A stretch of DNA of 64,000 nucleotides. It comes from Sodalis sp. Ffu. GTDB taxonomy: Bacteria > Pseudomonadota > Gammaproteobacteria > Enterobacterales > Enterobacteriaceae. The stretch's first letter is position 1, and each line of letters starts with the position of its first letter. The notes under the pieces are model-generated. The model made no database searches and was not told the origin of the DNA. It saw nothing but the letters and a program-made list of their open reading frames with translations. The stretch lies in contig CP072944.1 in the NCBI GenBank assembly GCA_024748595.1, positions 776,001 through 840,000 on the forward strand. The letters run 5' to 3'. The position numbers and the translations under genes were made by a program. Below, piece by piece: positions 42,952 through 54,735 of this stretch.

Positions 42952-44295
42952 TCAGGCACGATCCGCGGCTTTTACCGCATCGGCGATTTGATGCGCCAAC
43001 CGTGTCACCTGCCCTGCATCTTCCCCTTCTACCATAACACGGATAAGTGGCTCAGTCCCAGATTTACGTAATAAAATCCGTCCGCGCCCGGACAGTTCCT
43101 GTTCCACGTCTTCGCTAGCCTGTTTTACCTCAGTCGATTCCAAAGGATCGTTTTCACCGGCAAAACAAACATTAACTAAGCTCTGAGGCAGCAAGCGCAT
43201 GCCACTACAGAGATCATGCAAGTTCATGTGATTGCCAATCATCGCCGATAACACCTGCAGACCAGCGATAATACCGTCGCCAGTGGTCGTTTTATCCAAT
43301 AAAATGATATGACCAGAATTTTCAGCGCCGATACTCCAGCCCTTCTCTTGCATCATCTCCAGAACATATCGGTCACCGATATGTGCGCGAACAAAGGGGA
43401 TCCCCAACTGCTTTAGCGCCAGCGCCAAACCCATGTTGCTCATGAGTGTCCCAACCACGCCACCAGACAACCTACCCTGGCGTAGTTTTTCACGCGCGAT
43501 AACATAAAGGATTTGATCACCGTCTATTTTATGTCCTAGATGATCCACCATTATCAATCGGTCACCATCGCCATCGTAGGCGATCCCTAAATCGGCCTCC
43601 TCCTTCAATACCCGGCTCTGTAACTGACGAACATCGGTTGCGCCACATTCTTTATTTATGTTCATGCCATTCGGATGGCAACCGATAGCCACCACTTCAG
43701 CACCCAGTTCGCACAGCACACAAGGAGCAATATGATAAGTGGCGCCGTTGGCGCAATCCACTACGATTTTCAGCCTTTTGAGACTGAGATTACTCGGAAA
43801 AGTCCCCTTGCAGAATTCGATGTAACGGCCCGCCGCATCGACAATACGGCTAGCTTTACCCAATTCCGACGACTCAACACAAGTTAAAGATTTTTTTAGC
43901 TCCACCTCGATGGCCTCTTCCACTTCATCTGGCAGCTTAGTGCCATCGATGGAAAAAAATTTAATACCATTATCATAAAACAGATTATGGGAAGCGGAAA
44001 TGACGATACCAGCTTCAGCACGGAAAGTACGGGTTAAATATGCTATGGCAGGCGTGGGCATTGGCCCGGTAAAAGCAGCCGAGAGACCTGCAGCCGCCAA
44101 TCCTGCTTCCAGCGCCGACTCCAGCATATAGCCGGAAATACGGGTATCCTTGCCGATGATAATTTTACGCGAACCATGGCGGGCTAAAACCTTACCGGCG
44201 GCCCAGCCTAGCTTAAGAACAAAATCAGGTGTAATAGGTGAATTACCAACCTTGCCTCGGATGCCATCTGTCCCAAAGTATTTATGATTATTCAT
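42952..44295 (-). CDS. glmM: Phosphoglucosamine mutase
   Basis: GlmM converts glucosamine-6-phosphate to glucosamine-1-phosphate for UDP-GlcNAc, needed for peptidoglycan and LPS. The product has 447 aa, versus 445 in E. coli. The active serine is Ser102 in ISASHN, the metal loop [11 protein letters not shown] is conserved, and the phosphate-binding loop [15 protein letters not shown] is at the C-terminus. One oddity: the residue after ISASHN is Leu105 (codon at 43981-43983) where the family has Pro, a single C-to-T change. The gene start overlaps the folP stop by 4 bases (ATGA), so the two are translationally coupled. Confidence 0.97.
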   Translation of the reverse strand: MNNHKYFGTDGIRGKVGNSPITPDFVLKLGWAAGKVLARHGSRKIIIGKDTRISGYMLESALEAGLAAAGLSAAFTGPMPTPAIAYLTRTFRAEAGIVISASHNLFYDNGIKFFSIDGTKLPDEVEEAIEVELKKSLTCVESSELGKASRIVDAAGRYIEFCKGTFPSNLSLKRLKIVVDCANGATYHIAPCVLCELGAEVVAIGCHPNGMNINKECGATDVRQLQSRVLKEEADLGIAYDGDGDRLIMVDHLGHKIDGDQILYVIAREKLRQGRLSGGVVGTLMSNMGLALALKQLGIPFVRAHIGDRYVLEMMQEKGWSIGAENSGHIILLDKTTTGDGIIAGLQVLSAMIGNHMNLHDLCSGMRLLPQSLVNVCFAGENDPLESTEVKQASEDVEQELSGRGRILLRKSGTEPLIRVMVEGEDAGQVTRLAHQIADAVKAADRA

Positions 44296-45131
44296 ACAAA
44301 ATTTGCTTCTTTCGCTGAAAGAGTAGCTTTAACTACACGCAATGCTTCCATGCTTTCCCTGACGTCATGAACACGAATAATCTGCACGCCTTGCATGGCC
44401 GCGATTACCGCGCAGGCAATACTGCCGGCCACCCGCTGTTCAGGGGGCACATCCTGACCGATCATTGCTTTTCGAGACAACCCGACAAGCAGAGGCAAGC
44501 AAAAATGATGAAAATCTGCAAGCCTGGCCAGAAGTCGATAATTATGAGCTAAATTTTTACCGAATCCAAAACCAGGATCGAGCAAAAGTTGATTTTTTTT
44601 AATCCCTGCTGCTTCGCAGCGGGCAATCTGCTGCACAAAAAAAGCATCCACCGCGGACAGCACATCCTGATAATACGGTGCCTGCTGCATAGTCCTCGGT
44701 TCACCCTGCATATGCATCAGACACACAAGTAACTGGCTAGCGCTGGCGGCTTCTAGAGCACCTGGTTCACTTAGCCCCCGGATATCATTGATCAAATGCG
44801 CTCCAACAGCAGCACTTTCACGCATCACCAGCGCTTTGGAGGTATCTACTGAAATAAAAGTATCGAAACGCTGAGCTAGCGCTGTCACCACGGGGATAAC
44901 CCGAGCAGCTTCCTCATCGTCGCTGACAACATCGGCACCGGGGCGAGTGGATTCACCACCGATATCAATAATGGTGGCACCTGCGATAATCATAACAGCG
45001 GCATGATCAATGGCAGCAGCAAGACAGTTATATTGGCCGCCGTCGGAAAATGAATCAGGAGTAACATTCAAAATGCCCATTATCCGAGGAATGGAAAGAT
45101 CGAGAGTACGCTGATTCACGGTAAGTTCCAT
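44292..45131 (-). CDS. folP: Dihydropteroate synthase
   Basis: FolP joins p-aminobenzoate to the pterin diphosphate in folate synthesis. The product has 279 aa, versus 282 in E. coli. The two family signatures [15 protein letters not shown] and [16 protein letters not shown] are intact, as are [15 protein letters not shown] and [16 protein letters not shown]. The last few residues are shorter. In E. coli ftsH lies about 90 bp upstream; here the gap is 500 bp and holds an IS fragment, so the ftsH-folP-glmM unit is probably split. Confidence 0.97.
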   Translation of the reverse strand: MELTVNQRTLDLSIPRIMGILNVTPDSFSDGGQYNCLAAAIDHAAVMIIAGATIIDIGGESTRPGADVVSDDEEAARVIPVVTALAQRFDTFISVDTSKALVMRESAAVGAHLINDIRGLSEPGALEAASASQLLVCLMHMQGEPRTMQQAPYYQDVLSAVDAFFVQQIARCEAAGIKKNQLLLDPGFGFGKNLAHNYRLLARLADFHHFCLPLLVGLSRKAMIGQDVPPEQRVAGSIACAVIAAMQGVQIIRVHDVRESMEALRVVKATLSAKEANFV

Positions 45132-45178
45132 TATGGTGGGCGTCCTTAATAGTGCTAAAATATCAAGGTGAATTTATT

Positions 45179-45376
45179 TTAGCATTCACTGCTAGAAAGG
45201 AAAATATTTGCCAAAAATTCCGTCATTGGGATACGCAAACCATATTCAATTTCATCCCAGTATTTCACTATCCGAATTCCATACGACAGTAAAATACTGT
45301 GTAATGAAGCACTAAAATAACTGGCTTTATTCGCGTCACTTTTCCACAATACACATCGATTGCCCATTGGGCTCAC
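45179..45376 (-). other. Unassigned 65-codon open frame between folP and ftsH
   Basis: This open frame reads MSPMGNRCVLWKSDANKASY at its start. I recognise no family, and it is absent from E. coli at this position. It may be a piece of inserted DNA or chance; no good ribosome site is visible. Confidence 0.2.
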
Positions 45377-45412
45377 TAACTAGAAGATGTAGATCAAAAA
45401 CTTTTGTAAAAA

Positions 45413-45600
45413 TTTCTTTATTGCTAAAGCTGAACTTTACAATTTATTAATCAGGCGCGTTACAACAAGATTCACTTGATCGATTAAATTCTCAATCCTT
45501 GCTTTTGGCATGTAAAATAAAATCGCTCAAAAGAAACAGCAGCAAGTAGACTATTTGGAAATAGCATCATCACTTTAAATTAATGCTAAAATAAATTTGA
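45413..45600 (+). mobile_element. Short IS903-like fragment
   Basis: The block at about 45493-45570 (TCAATCCTTGC..., then AAATCGCTCAAAAGAAACAG) aligns with the same internal block in the copies at about 21070-21140 and 18850-18910. No terminal repeat is visible, so the limits are rough. Confidence 0.45.
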
Positions 45601-45631
45601 ACTGAACATCTGTTAAATAGCATAACCCATT

Positions 45632-47569
45632 TTAATGGTTGTCGATCTGTTTCGACATAGTATTACCGGGAGTTGTGGTACACGTCTGATCCACCGGAGA
45701 CGGCACCATACAGGTACCGTCTCCGTCGCTACTACTGGAAGTATCTTGCCATCCAGCAGGCAAGCGTACTAATTTACGCTCCATCAAATCATCGATCTGC
45801 GGTGCATCAATAGTTTCATATTTCATCAATGCATCCTTCATAGCATGAAGGATATCCATATTTTCCATCAGCAACGTGCGAGCACGCAAATAATTACGCT
45901 CAATTAACGATTTTACTTCTTGATCAATGATGCGAGCCGTCTCGTCAGACATGTGTTTTGCCTTAGCCACTGAACGACCAAGGAACACTTCTCCTTCTTC
46001 TTCAGCATAGAGTAACGGACCAAGTTTTTCCGAGAATCCCCATTGGGCCACCATATTACGAGCAATAGAAGTGGCAACTTTGATGTCATTAGACGCACCA
46101 GTAGAAACTTTTGCTTGGCCATAAATGATTTCTTCTGCGAGACGACCACCATAAAGCGTCGATATCTGGCTTTCCAATTTCTGGCGACTAACACTGATAG
46201 CATCACCTTCCGGCAGAAAAAAAGTAACACCCAAAGCTCGGCCACGAGGAATAATAGTCACTTTATGCACCGGATCGTGTTCCGGTACCAAACGGCCAAC
46301 AATCGCATGGCCAGCTTCATGATAAGCAGTAGATTCTTTTTGTGATTCAGTCATCACCATGGAGCGGCGTTCAGCACCCATCATGATTTTATCTTTGGCC
46401 TTTTCAAATTCTACCATCGATACCACACGTTTGCTGCTACGAGCCGCACACAGAGCCGCTTCATTCACCAGATTAGCCAAATCAGCACCTGAAAAACCCG
46501 GGGTGCCACGGGCAATTACCGACGCATCCATACCAGATGACAGCGGAACACGGCGCATGTGTACCTTTAATATCTGTTCTCGGCCACGGACATCTGGCAA
46601 ACCTACGACCACCTGACGGTCAAAACGACCTGGGCGCAAAAGCGCCGGATCAAGCACATCTGGCCGGTTAGTAGCAGCAATAACAATAATACCTTCGTTA
46701 CCTTCAAAGCCGTCCATTTCTACCAGCATCTGGTTCAGTGTCTGTTCACGCTCATCGTGACCACCTCCCAAACCAGCACCACGTTGACGACCAACGGCGT
46801 CAATTTCATCGATAAAGATAATACACGGCGCAGCCTTTTTAGCCTGCTCAAACATATCACGCACACGAGAAGCACCAACACCGACAAACATTTCCACAAA
46901 GTCGGAACCAGAAATGGTAAAGAACGGCACTTTAGCTTCACCTGCGATAGCTTTAGCCAACAAGGTTTTACCAGTACCTGGCGGTCCAACCATCAACACA
47001 CCTTTAGGGATTTTACCACCCAATTTCTGAAAACGGCTAGACTCTCGCAGGTAATCCACCAATTCGCTAACCTCTTCCTTAGCTTCATCACAACCAGCAA
47101 CATCGGTGAAAGTAGTTTTAATTTGGTCTTCAGTCAACATACGCGCTTTACTTTTGCCAAAAGACATAGCCCCTTTACCGCCGCCGCCTTGCATTTGCCG
47201 CATAAAGAAAATCCAGACCCCAATCAACAACAACATCGGGAACCAGGAAATAAAGATTGACGCCAATAAACTAGGTTCTTCCGGTGGCTCACCAACCACT
47301 TTAACATTTTTAGTCAAAAGGATATCGAGCAGCTTAGGATCGTTAACCGGAATATAGGTGGTATAGCGGTTACTATTTTTTTTAATCACGATGATTTCAC
47401 GACCGTTAATATGGGCTTCTCTAACTTGATCTTGATGTAATTCGGACATAAACGTGGAATAATCCACCTTACGGCCATTTGAATCGCTGGGCCCAAAGCT
47501 CTGGAATACCGACATCAATACTACTGCGATAATTAACCAAAGAATCAGGTTTTTCGCCATGTCACTCAA
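45632..47569 (-). CDS. ftsH: ATP-dependent zinc metalloprotease FtsH
   Basis: FtsH is the membrane-anchored AAA protease that degrades LpxC, misassembled membrane proteins and other substrates. The product has 645 aa, like E. coli. There are two N-terminal membrane helices (residues about 4-22 and 98-120). The AAA part has [13 protein letters not shown] near 195, [15 protein letters not shown] and RPGRFDRQV. The zinc site is HEAGH near 415. The C-terminal tail is divergent but ends in [12 protein letters not shown], like E. coli. rlmE lies 46 bp upstream on the same strand, the usual rlmE-ftsH operon. Confidence 0.98.
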   Translation of the reverse strand: MSDMAKNLILWLIIAVVLMSVFQSFGPSDSNGRKVDYSTFMSELHQDQVREAHINGREIIVIKKNSNRYTTYIPVNDPKLLDILLTKNVKVVGEPPEEPSLLASIFISWFPMLLLIGVWIFFMRQMQGGGGKGAMSFGKSKARMLTEDQIKTTFTDVAGCDEAKEEVSELVDYLRESSRFQKLGGKIPKGVLMVGPPGTGKTLLAKAIAGEAKVPFFTISGSDFVEMFVGVGASRVRDMFEQAKKAAPCIIFIDEIDAVGRQRGAGLGGGHDEREQTLNQMLVEMDGFEGNEGIIVIAATNRPDVLDPALLRPGRFDRQVVVGLPDVRGREQILKVHMRRVPLSSGMDASVIARGTPGFSGADLANLVNEAALCAARSSKRVVSMVEFEKAKDKIMMGAERRSMVMTESQKESTAYHEAGHAIVGRLVPEHDPVHKVTIIPRGRALGVTFFLPEGDAISVSRQKLESQISTLYGGRLAEEIIYGQAKVSTGASNDIKVATSIARNMVAQWGFSEKLGPLLYAEEEGEVFLGRSVAKAKHMSDETARIIDQEVKSLIERNYLRARTLLMENMDILHAMKDALMKYETIDAPQIDDLMERKLVRLPAGWQDTSSSSDGDGTCMVPSPVDQTCTTTPGNTMSKQIDNH

Positions 47570-47615
47570 GAAATTAACCTCATATTACAACAGTGTTAAC
47601 AATTAGCCTAAGGTA

Positions 47616-48245
47616 CTATAATTTGCGCCCTGTCGCCACAATGTACACTTCGCGGGAACTGGCTCGAGAAGCTCTTGGCTTACGAATTTTTACTTTGGTA
47701 AACAAAGAGCATAATTCCCGCAAATATTTATCAAAACCTTCTCCCTGAAAAACTTTAACCAGAAAACAACCACCCTGTATTAAAATAGCCCTACACAGAT
47801 CCAATGCCAGTTCTACAAGATAAATAGACTTGGGAATATCTACCTCCGGAATACCACTCATGCTAGGTGCCATATCGGATAAAATTACTTGAACTTTCTG
47901 CTTGCCTATTTGCTCAAGCAACGTATGCAGCACCTGAATTTCACGAAAATCTCCTTGCAGAAATTCTACACCTACCATAGGCTGCATAGGCAAGATATCA
48001 CAAGCTATAATACGTCCTTTCTCACCGATTTGCTTAGCTGCGTATTGGGACCAACCGCCAGGCGCAGCACCAAGATCTACAACAGTTATGCCACGATGAA
48101 ACATCTTGTCACGGCATTGGATTTCATCAAGTTTAAACCAAGCGCGCGACCTCAGTCCCTTTTTTTGTGCCTGTTGAACATATTTATCGCTAAAGTGTTC
48201 CTGCAGCCACCGGCTAGAGCTTGTAGAACTCTTTTGGGTTACCAT
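47616..48245 (-). CDS. rlmE: 23S rRNA 2'-O-ribose methyltransferase RlmE (U2552)
   Basis: RlmE methylates U2552 in the 50S A-loop at a late assembly step. The product has 209 aa, the E. coli length. The SAM motif [14 protein letters not shown], the catalytic Asp in [11 protein letters not shown] and the Lys in [15 protein letters not shown] are present, with [18 protein letters not shown] at the C-terminus. It is the first gene before ftsH. The divergent yhbY next door is dead. Confidence 0.97.
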   Translation of the reverse strand: MVTQKSSTSSSRWLQEHFSDKYVQQAQKKGLRSRAWFKLDEIQCRDKMFHRGITVVDLGAAPGGWSQYAAKQIGEKGRIIACDILPMQPMVGVEFLQGDFREIQVLHTLLEQIGKQKVQVILSDMAPSMSGIPEVDIPKSIYLVELALDLCRAILIQGGCFLVKVFQGEGFDKYLRELCSLFTKVKIRKPRASRASSREVYIVATGRKL

Positions 48246-48400
48246 CTTATTATATTCTTAATTATCCTGAATAAATACAGCAGTGTAGAAGATTTAGGCT
48301 ACCTTTGCATCATAATCTACTAAAAGAGTGATTGGACCGATATATATGAAATGGCGGTAAAATGCACTATTTTCAATCCCAATTTAAGCAAAAAAGACAA

Positions 48401-48670
48401 ATCAATTTAAATAACAAACAAAAACAGCATTCCAAAAACCTCATCTTCCGCTGAAATACATGGTAATAGCTCTGGCAAATACCCGCCCTAGCGGGAAGAT
48501 GAGCTAACCAAAATTGGACAAATACTGGAAAAGTATAAACTGATCAAAAAACCAAAACGCTTATGTCTATGTTATCGTGCTTAAAATCAGAGAATCGATA
48601 TACAAGGTCATCACATATTCTAATACGATAGTGACCACCTGAAAGCAAAAATCAATCGCCGCCTTTTATT
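48401..48670 (+). pseudogene. yhbY: Pseudogene of ribosome-associated RNA-binding protein YhbY
   Basis: E. coli has yhbY divergent from rlmE at this place. Here the frame INLNNKQKQHSKNL matches MNLSTKQKQHLKGL, with the start codon apparently changed from ATG to ATC at 48401. Later LTKIGQILEKYKLIKK matches LAEIEQALEHHELIKVKI. Stops and shifts follow. YhbY is a CRM-domain protein bound to pre-50S particles. Confidence 0.8.
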
Positions 48671-48727
48671 GCTTTTAAAATAGACAGCGACTCTATGTGG
48701 TTTTGGCCCACAGACAGATATAATTAT

Positions 48728-49204
48728 TCAAAGATATTGCACCTTAAGGATTTCATACTCTACGTCACCGCCAGGCGTTTTAATCATCACGATATCCCCT
48801 TCCTCTTTGCCCACAAGCCCACGAGCAATAGGCGAGTTAATGGAAATTAGATTCTGCTTAAAATCGGCTTCATCATCACCCACTATACGGTATGTTTGTT
48901 CATCCTCCGTATCCAAGTTCTTAATACTAATCGTAGCACCGAAAATAACCCGACTGCTGGGGGACACTTTGGTCACGTCAATCACCTGGGCATTAGCAAG
49001 TTTAGCTTCTATTTTTTGAATCCGTCCTTCGCAAAAGCCCTGCTGTTCACGAGCAGCATGATATTCAGAATTTTCTTTTAAATCACCATATTCACGAGCT
49101 TCAGCGATATCTCTGATAATTTCTGGGCGGCGCACATTTTTTAGATAATCTAGCTCTTCTCGCAGTTTTTGAGCCCCGCGCATGGTCATCGGAATCTGTT
49201 TCAT
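48728..49204 (-). CDS. greA: Transcript cleavage factor GreA
   Basis: GreA rescues backtracked RNA polymerase by stimulating cleavage of the transcript 3' end. The product has 158 aa, the same as E. coli. The coiled-coil tip carries the acidic pair in [23 protein letters not shown], and the C-terminal FKBP-like domain ends in [14 protein letters not shown]. The ribosome site AGAGG lies upstream of the ATG. dacB, which is divergent from it in E. coli, has decayed. Confidence 0.98.
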   Translation of the reverse strand: MKQIPMTMRGAQKLREELDYLKNVRRPEIIRDIAEAREYGDLKENSEYHAAREQQGFCEGRIQKIEAKLANAQVIDVTKVSPSSRVIFGATISIKNLDTEDEQTYRIVGDDEADFKQNLISINSPIARGLVGKEEGDIVMIKTPGGDVEYEILKVQYL

Positions 49205-49454
49205 AATTATACCTCTAAAGTAAATTTTTACTAAAAATTACCTAATCACCGTCCTAACGTGACAATCATTGGCCCCATGTGTGATTTCAATACGACTCTC
49301 ACCAAACGCAAAGCACTTTAAAGAAAACACCCTCATAACTGTTTTCTAGATCAACCTTAATTTGACATTTCTATACATATTTTACCGCAGAGTCCGGTAT
49401 GGATCATCGTTTACTTTATCCCTGTTACACCGTAGTATGACAACTAGTTACTTT

Positions 49455-49920
49455 ATCCGGTGCCTATAATTACGCATTTTTATGCTTCCGCGGCAACACC
49501 GATTAAAAATTATAACTACTCTTTACCTGAGAGAACACCAACTCTAATGCAATGATGGTTCAAAAATATAGGAGAACATAACCCACGATCGATTATAATA
49601 AATTATTAACAAGCGCTGTCCGGCCAGTACCATGAAGCTGCTACTACGCATTTTAATAGGATCTAACTTTAACTTGCCAGCGCTAACATACAATGTTAAA
49701 AAATTAAACATACAGATCACAAATGAATTTTATCTCACTCGGTGCTTCAGCACACTGCACGTCGCAAAAATTCTTATTCAAACTGACGCAAGTATGTTTA
49801 ACCAAGTACTAACCCCTATGCATCGCGATAACGATGCTCAATATTACGGCTGGATATTTCCTAATATACGAGCTGAACAGCTTTACCTTGACCGATTTTA
49901 CATAACCTAGCAACAACCTA
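49455..49920 (+). pseudogene. dacB: Pseudogene of D-Ala-D-Ala carboxypeptidase DacB (PBP4)
   Basis: E. coli places dacB divergent from greA, as here. Broken frames give YASAATPIKNYNYSLPERT (signal peptide end and start of the mature protein), PASTMKLL (the active-site SxxK motif, PASTQKV in E. coli) and CFSTLH, then SMFNQVLTPMHRDNDAQYY, matching TMFSQVRTLPRGSAEAQYC. About 465 bp of 1.4 kb remain. Loss removes a periplasmic peptidoglycan-trimming enzyme. Confidence 0.8.
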
Positions 49921-50024
49921 GACGGTGAATCAAAATAAGCAAACATCAAAACTGACAACACCATTTGCACAAACCCCAACTCATTCAGCAAAGAGGGATT
50001 CTGGCAACTGACCCAATGTCCTTC

Positions 50025-50640
50025 GGCGCTGTTGCATGATTATCTACATGTGATTAAGGGTATTAAATAAAATGAAGGGAATTTAAGGGTAACTCACCAA
50101 TTTAAAATTACTAATTAGGCATGCTACAACAACGCCAACATCAAACAAAATTTTTTCACGTTTTGATGGGGGGGTGCCTTGTCGTTATTTCCACAATATA
50201 ACAAAATAAAAATGCTCATTAAAAGTGCTCTATAACGCTATTCAGCTATATCAAATAATACAGTATTAATACCAAATAAATTTATCAACTCATAGAGCGA
50301 ACTGAGTACTACAAAGTTTTATAAATCCCATTTTCAGTTAATATAATTTCCCTCTACCTCAACTGTATCTATCTGCATCAATGAAGTTAGGATAAAATAT
50401 TTATTTCATATTAACTTGCGGCAATATTGCTCATATCACTATTCCACGCTACTAAACATCTTTGATGAAGGTGATGAAAAACCAGAATACTCAGCCAAAA
50501 AGCGTCCAAACTAGCCCAAATTTCATAATGGCAGCCGTATAAGTCGCACCACACATGATATCATCCACTTCAACCTACCTTAAAGTAATATAACTAATAC
50601 TAAATAACTATCCGACATTTGCAGAAACATGCCAACTGAT
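50025..50640 (+). mobile_element. IS903-like remnant upstream of obgE
   Basis: The left end GGCGCTGTTGCATGATTA (50025-50042) is a diverged family repeat. In order, blocks match the transposase start (50095-50170), the KRSRK..YSI-type block (50210-50270), LLNIFDEGDEKP (50450-50485, equal to GLKVFGEGEWK) and the TTHDIIHFNL-type block (50550-50580). The right end is not clear. Confidence 0.65.
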
Positions 50641-52079
<1,439 letters not shown>

Positions 52080-52139
52080 GCATGAAGATAAAAAAGATCT
52101 AGCAACAGCGATTTAGATGAACTGCTCAAATGAAAAAAT

Positions 52140-52670
52140 TAGTCTATCCGTTATTTAAAGATGGATATCTTAATAATATTGATATTAAATAATATACTTG
52201 CCTAATTGTACATATTACAAGATTTTATAGGCTCGATTTTCGTGGTATTCAGATCTGGCCGCACGCTGATTGCACCAGTTACGATACTTATCTTTTAACT
52301 CGATAGATTAATAGCAATATCGTCAAAAGTAAAAATTTTCTCTCATGACATTAACCTTCATTTAACCTACTTTATCAATGCAGTACAGTCCAAGCGATGT
52401 CAGGAACATTCATTAATTAAAAATAAAATTTTCAAGGCTTTATAATGCTTACACATTAGAAAAACAGCTTATTTATCACCAACACTATATATAACAGCCA
52501 TTCCAAATAACTGATTAGCTACTCTTCCTTTAAACTATTTTATTTGCTTGAAAACGTCCATGAACAACTTTTAATGCAGCCCTTGGCTGTAATGCACCTA
52601 ATTAATGATTCATACCATAAATTTTTTAAATTTTTATTGGAAAATTGCTAATCTAACTTTATTCAAACTG
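52140..52670. mobile_element. IS903-like remnant downstream of obgE
   Basis: ACAAGATTTTATAGGCTCGA at about 52208-52227 matches the LQGFIxSIF block of other copies. A VIDS-like block lies near 52290-52330, and a weak terminal repeat (AACTTTATTCAAACTG) near 52656-52671. Orientation is mixed. Together with the remnant at 50025-50640 it brackets obgE. Confidence 0.5.
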
Positions 52671-53176
52671 TGACTACACTGTAGTAGGCCGCCCCGGCAT
52701 GATTACCTTACACTGCCATTAATTAAACTCAGCCACGCATATAAGCCAATAGATATTTATGATGGCGCTGTTAGATACCCCTATGTGACCATTTCATGTT
52801 TCTGCTCGTAGCATAAGCTACATATCTTTCAAGCAATATTTCTTTTTCTTTTGAGCGTGGTCGAAAAATATTCCTTCAGACTATTTTATCTTCTTTCCTT
52901 GAAAACATAAATAATTTTATTACAATAGTTAAATATAAAATAAATGTTATCATGATATTAAATTACCAATAAAATTTTTATTAATTTTTATTATAATGGC
53001 TGGTTAATCTTATTTTTATAATGCCATCTTTGAACCAATGCGCTTTTTTATGTTGTAATTAGCGTTACGACAAGTCTTTAATGCTATACATTAAATGTTG
53101 TTGTAAGCAAAACTGGAATCAGGTGCATTGCACTTTTCAGCACCTGCCCAAGCCGTGCGAGGGCGATAGCGCCAGA
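52671..53176. other. Spacer where yhbE would be expected
   Basis: In E. coli yhbE (a membrane transporter-like gene) lies between rpmA and obgE. I could not recognise it on either strand. The stretch is AT-rich, especially 52900-53000. It ends at the operator-like dyad before the HTH gene. Confidence 0.35.
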
Positions 53177-53193
53177 CTTGTCACCATGACAAG
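53177..53193. promoter_or_regulatory. Dyad just upstream of the HTH gene
   Basis: CTTGTCA, a 3-base spacer and TGACAAG form a perfect 7-bp dyad 14 bases before the ATG of the DNA-binding protein gene, touching its ribosome site. It could be an autoregulatory operator or a small translational hairpin; this is inference from position only. Confidence 0.4.
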
Positions 53194-53207
53194 AAGGGGA
53201 ACTGAAG

Positions 53208-53591
53208 ATGGAAATAAAAAAAGAATGGATTGCAACGCACGAATTAATTGGAGTAGGAGGACTACCTAAAACACGACAAGGATTGAATCGGCGGGCCAGA
53301 GAGGAAGGATGGCAAAAAAGGCGACGTGAAGGTGCCCGCGGCAAAGCAGTAGAGTACGCATGGCACAGTCTGCCAGATATGGTAAAAAGGACACTTTCTC
53401 TAAGAATAAACACAGCAGAGTATCAACTTTCCACACAGGAAACAGCCGCCACCTGGAACGAAATCCATCGGCAACTTTCCGATGCAGAACGCGATTTTAT
53501 CGTTTCCTTTATCGTACGTGAAGGAGTACTGAATTTGCTAAAGCGTCTAGACTGTCCAGACGAACTAGTCAATGAAACGAGGTCGGCATGA
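53208..53591 (+). CDS. Small DNA-binding protein with Mu-type HTH domain
   Basis: This 127-aa protein opens with KEWIATHELIGVGGLPKTRQ and continues to GWQKRRREGARGKAVEYAWHSLPDMV, a clear match to the Mu-type winged helix-turn-helix (the N-terminal domain of phage Mu transposase/repressor proteins, also used by cellular regulators). The C-terminal part LSDAERDFIVSFIVREGVLNLLKRL resembles the tail of E. coli YfeC as I remember it, so it is likely a YfeC-like regulator rather than a transposase; there is no DDE domain. The frame is intact, has a ribosome site (AAGGGG), a dyad just upstream and a terminator overlapping its end. It is not in the E. coli rpmA-obgE interval. Its role is unknown. Retention amid heavy decay argues for a function. 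Confidence 0.8.
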   Translation: MEIKKEWIATHELIGVGGLPKTRQGLNRRAREEGWQKRRREGARGKAVEYAWHSLPDMVKRTLSLRINTAEYQLSTQETAATWNEIHRQLSDAERDFIVSFIVREGVLNLLKRLDCPDELVNETRSA

Positions 53592-53633
53592 AAAACGCGC
53601 CGGGGCGCACGATCACGATCATCGCTCCGGCGC
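53591..53633 (-). terminator. GC-rich terminator for rplU-rpmA (minus strand)
   Basis: GCGCCGG (597-603 of this kilobase) pairs with CCGGCGC (53627-53633), extended inward by four more pairs including one G-T. Read on the minus strand the stem is followed by GTTTTTC. It lies about 275 bp beyond rpmA and touches the stop codon of the plus-strand HTH gene, so it may stop transcription from both sides. 53634-53908 holds nothing else I recognise. Confidence 0.65.
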
Positions 53634-53908
53634 ATAGCTGTTGTGTTAAAGCTGAAAATTTTAAGAGTTTTAAGCCAGAACTAAATATAACTACAGCACA
53701 TCATTAATGCATCATTCGCTTGTACCCAGCGAGAGATTACTACGTTTCACAGTACAACTAATAATATTTACAAGCTACCAATCTATATTCCTTTCGCTCA
53801 TATTTCGTTTTTGTGTTATAATCTACAATATAAGTATAACTATATACGAGAAAGATAAATATCTTTAAAACAACCAGGTGCGGAAAGGCAAATTCCTGAA
53901 ATAAAAAT

Positions 53909-54166
53909 TTATTTTGCAACTACCTTAACAAATCTCCGATTCTTTAAGCCTTTCACTACAAACTGAACTTTTCCCATCCTCAGAGCGAACAGAGTGTGAT
54001 CTTTACCGCAACCTACGTTGCTTCCCGGGTGAAATTTAGTTCCACGTTGACGAACTATAATACTACCTGCGCTAACGGTCTCACCACCGAAGCATTTCAC
54101 TCCTAGACGTTTACTTTCTGAATCACGACCATTGCGAGTGGAGCCGCCAGCTTTTTTATGTGCCAT
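53909..54166 (-). CDS. rpmA: 50S ribosomal protein L27
   Basis: L27 lies at the peptidyl transferase centre of the 50S subunit. The product has 85 aa, the same as E. coli. [20 protein letters not shown], then [25 protein letters not shown], is nearly invariant. The start has GGAG about 6 bases upstream. It follows rplU by 15 bp, the usual two-gene unit. Confidence 0.98.
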   Translation of the reverse strand: MAHKKAGGSTRNGRDSESKRLGVKCFGGETVSAGSIIVRQRGTKFHPGSNVGCGKDHTLFALRMGKVQFVVKGLKNRRFVKVVAK

Positions 54167-54181
54167 AAGTCTATTCTCCTG

Positions 54182-54493
54182 TTAAGCACCAATACCGATA
54201 ATTTTAACATCAGTAAACCATTGACGATGTCCTTGATGCTTACGAGAATGTTTACGGCGATGAAATTTAGCGATCATCACCTTTTCACCACGACCATGAA
54301 CAATAACCTCGGCCCTAATTGTACAACTATTAATAAATGGACATCCTATCTGTATATCACGTCCATTAACGATCATCATGATCTGGTCAAATTCAATAGT
54401 TTCACCTGTTGCTATATTCAACTTTTCAAGACGAATAATCTGACCTTTGCTTACTCGGTGTTGTTTACCACCACTTTGGAAAACTGCGTACAT
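54182..54493 (-). CDS. rplU: 50S ribosomal protein L21
   Basis: L21 binds 23S rRNA in the 50S subunit. The product has 103 aa, the E. coli length, from [18 protein letters not shown] to [18 protein letters not shown] place the start at this ATG; an upstream TTG/ATG extension is not conserved. Several surface positions have changed ([20 protein letters not shown]), but the HGRGEKV and [16 protein letters not shown] core is kept. It is divergent from ispB, as in E. coli. Confidence 0.97.
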   Translation of the reverse strand: MYAVFQSGGKQHRVSKGQIIRLEKLNIATGETIEFDQIMMIVNGRDIQIGCPFINSCTIRAEVIVHGRGEKVMIAKFHRRKHSRKHQGHRQWFTDVKIIGIGA

Positions 54494-54735
54494 ATCCCAC
54501 ACACTCAATACTGTCATTAATTGGAAGCAACCTAAAATATCAAAACACATTAAAATTTTACGACAAACCTAATTAAAAACAGTGCAGAATCGTTATAAAA
54601 ATAGAAGAAATAGCAATTTCTTCATCATTATTTATCTCTCACGTTTTTCAAGTACAATCAGTAACACTATTTTTACCATCTCAACCACATGTGCAACCTT
54701 ATATATATAGTACCCATTAAGCCGCATAAAAACAA

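Noticed and set aside
49632-49910. A 92-codon open frame as a new gene between greA and obgE
   Set aside because: Its residues match DacB (PBP4) pieces in order, so it is part of the dacB pseudogene.
53208-53591. The Mu-type HTH gene as a Mu-like transposase or prophage start
   Set aside because: There is no DDE catalytic domain, no phage neighbour, and the C-terminal half looks like a YfeC-type regulator tail.
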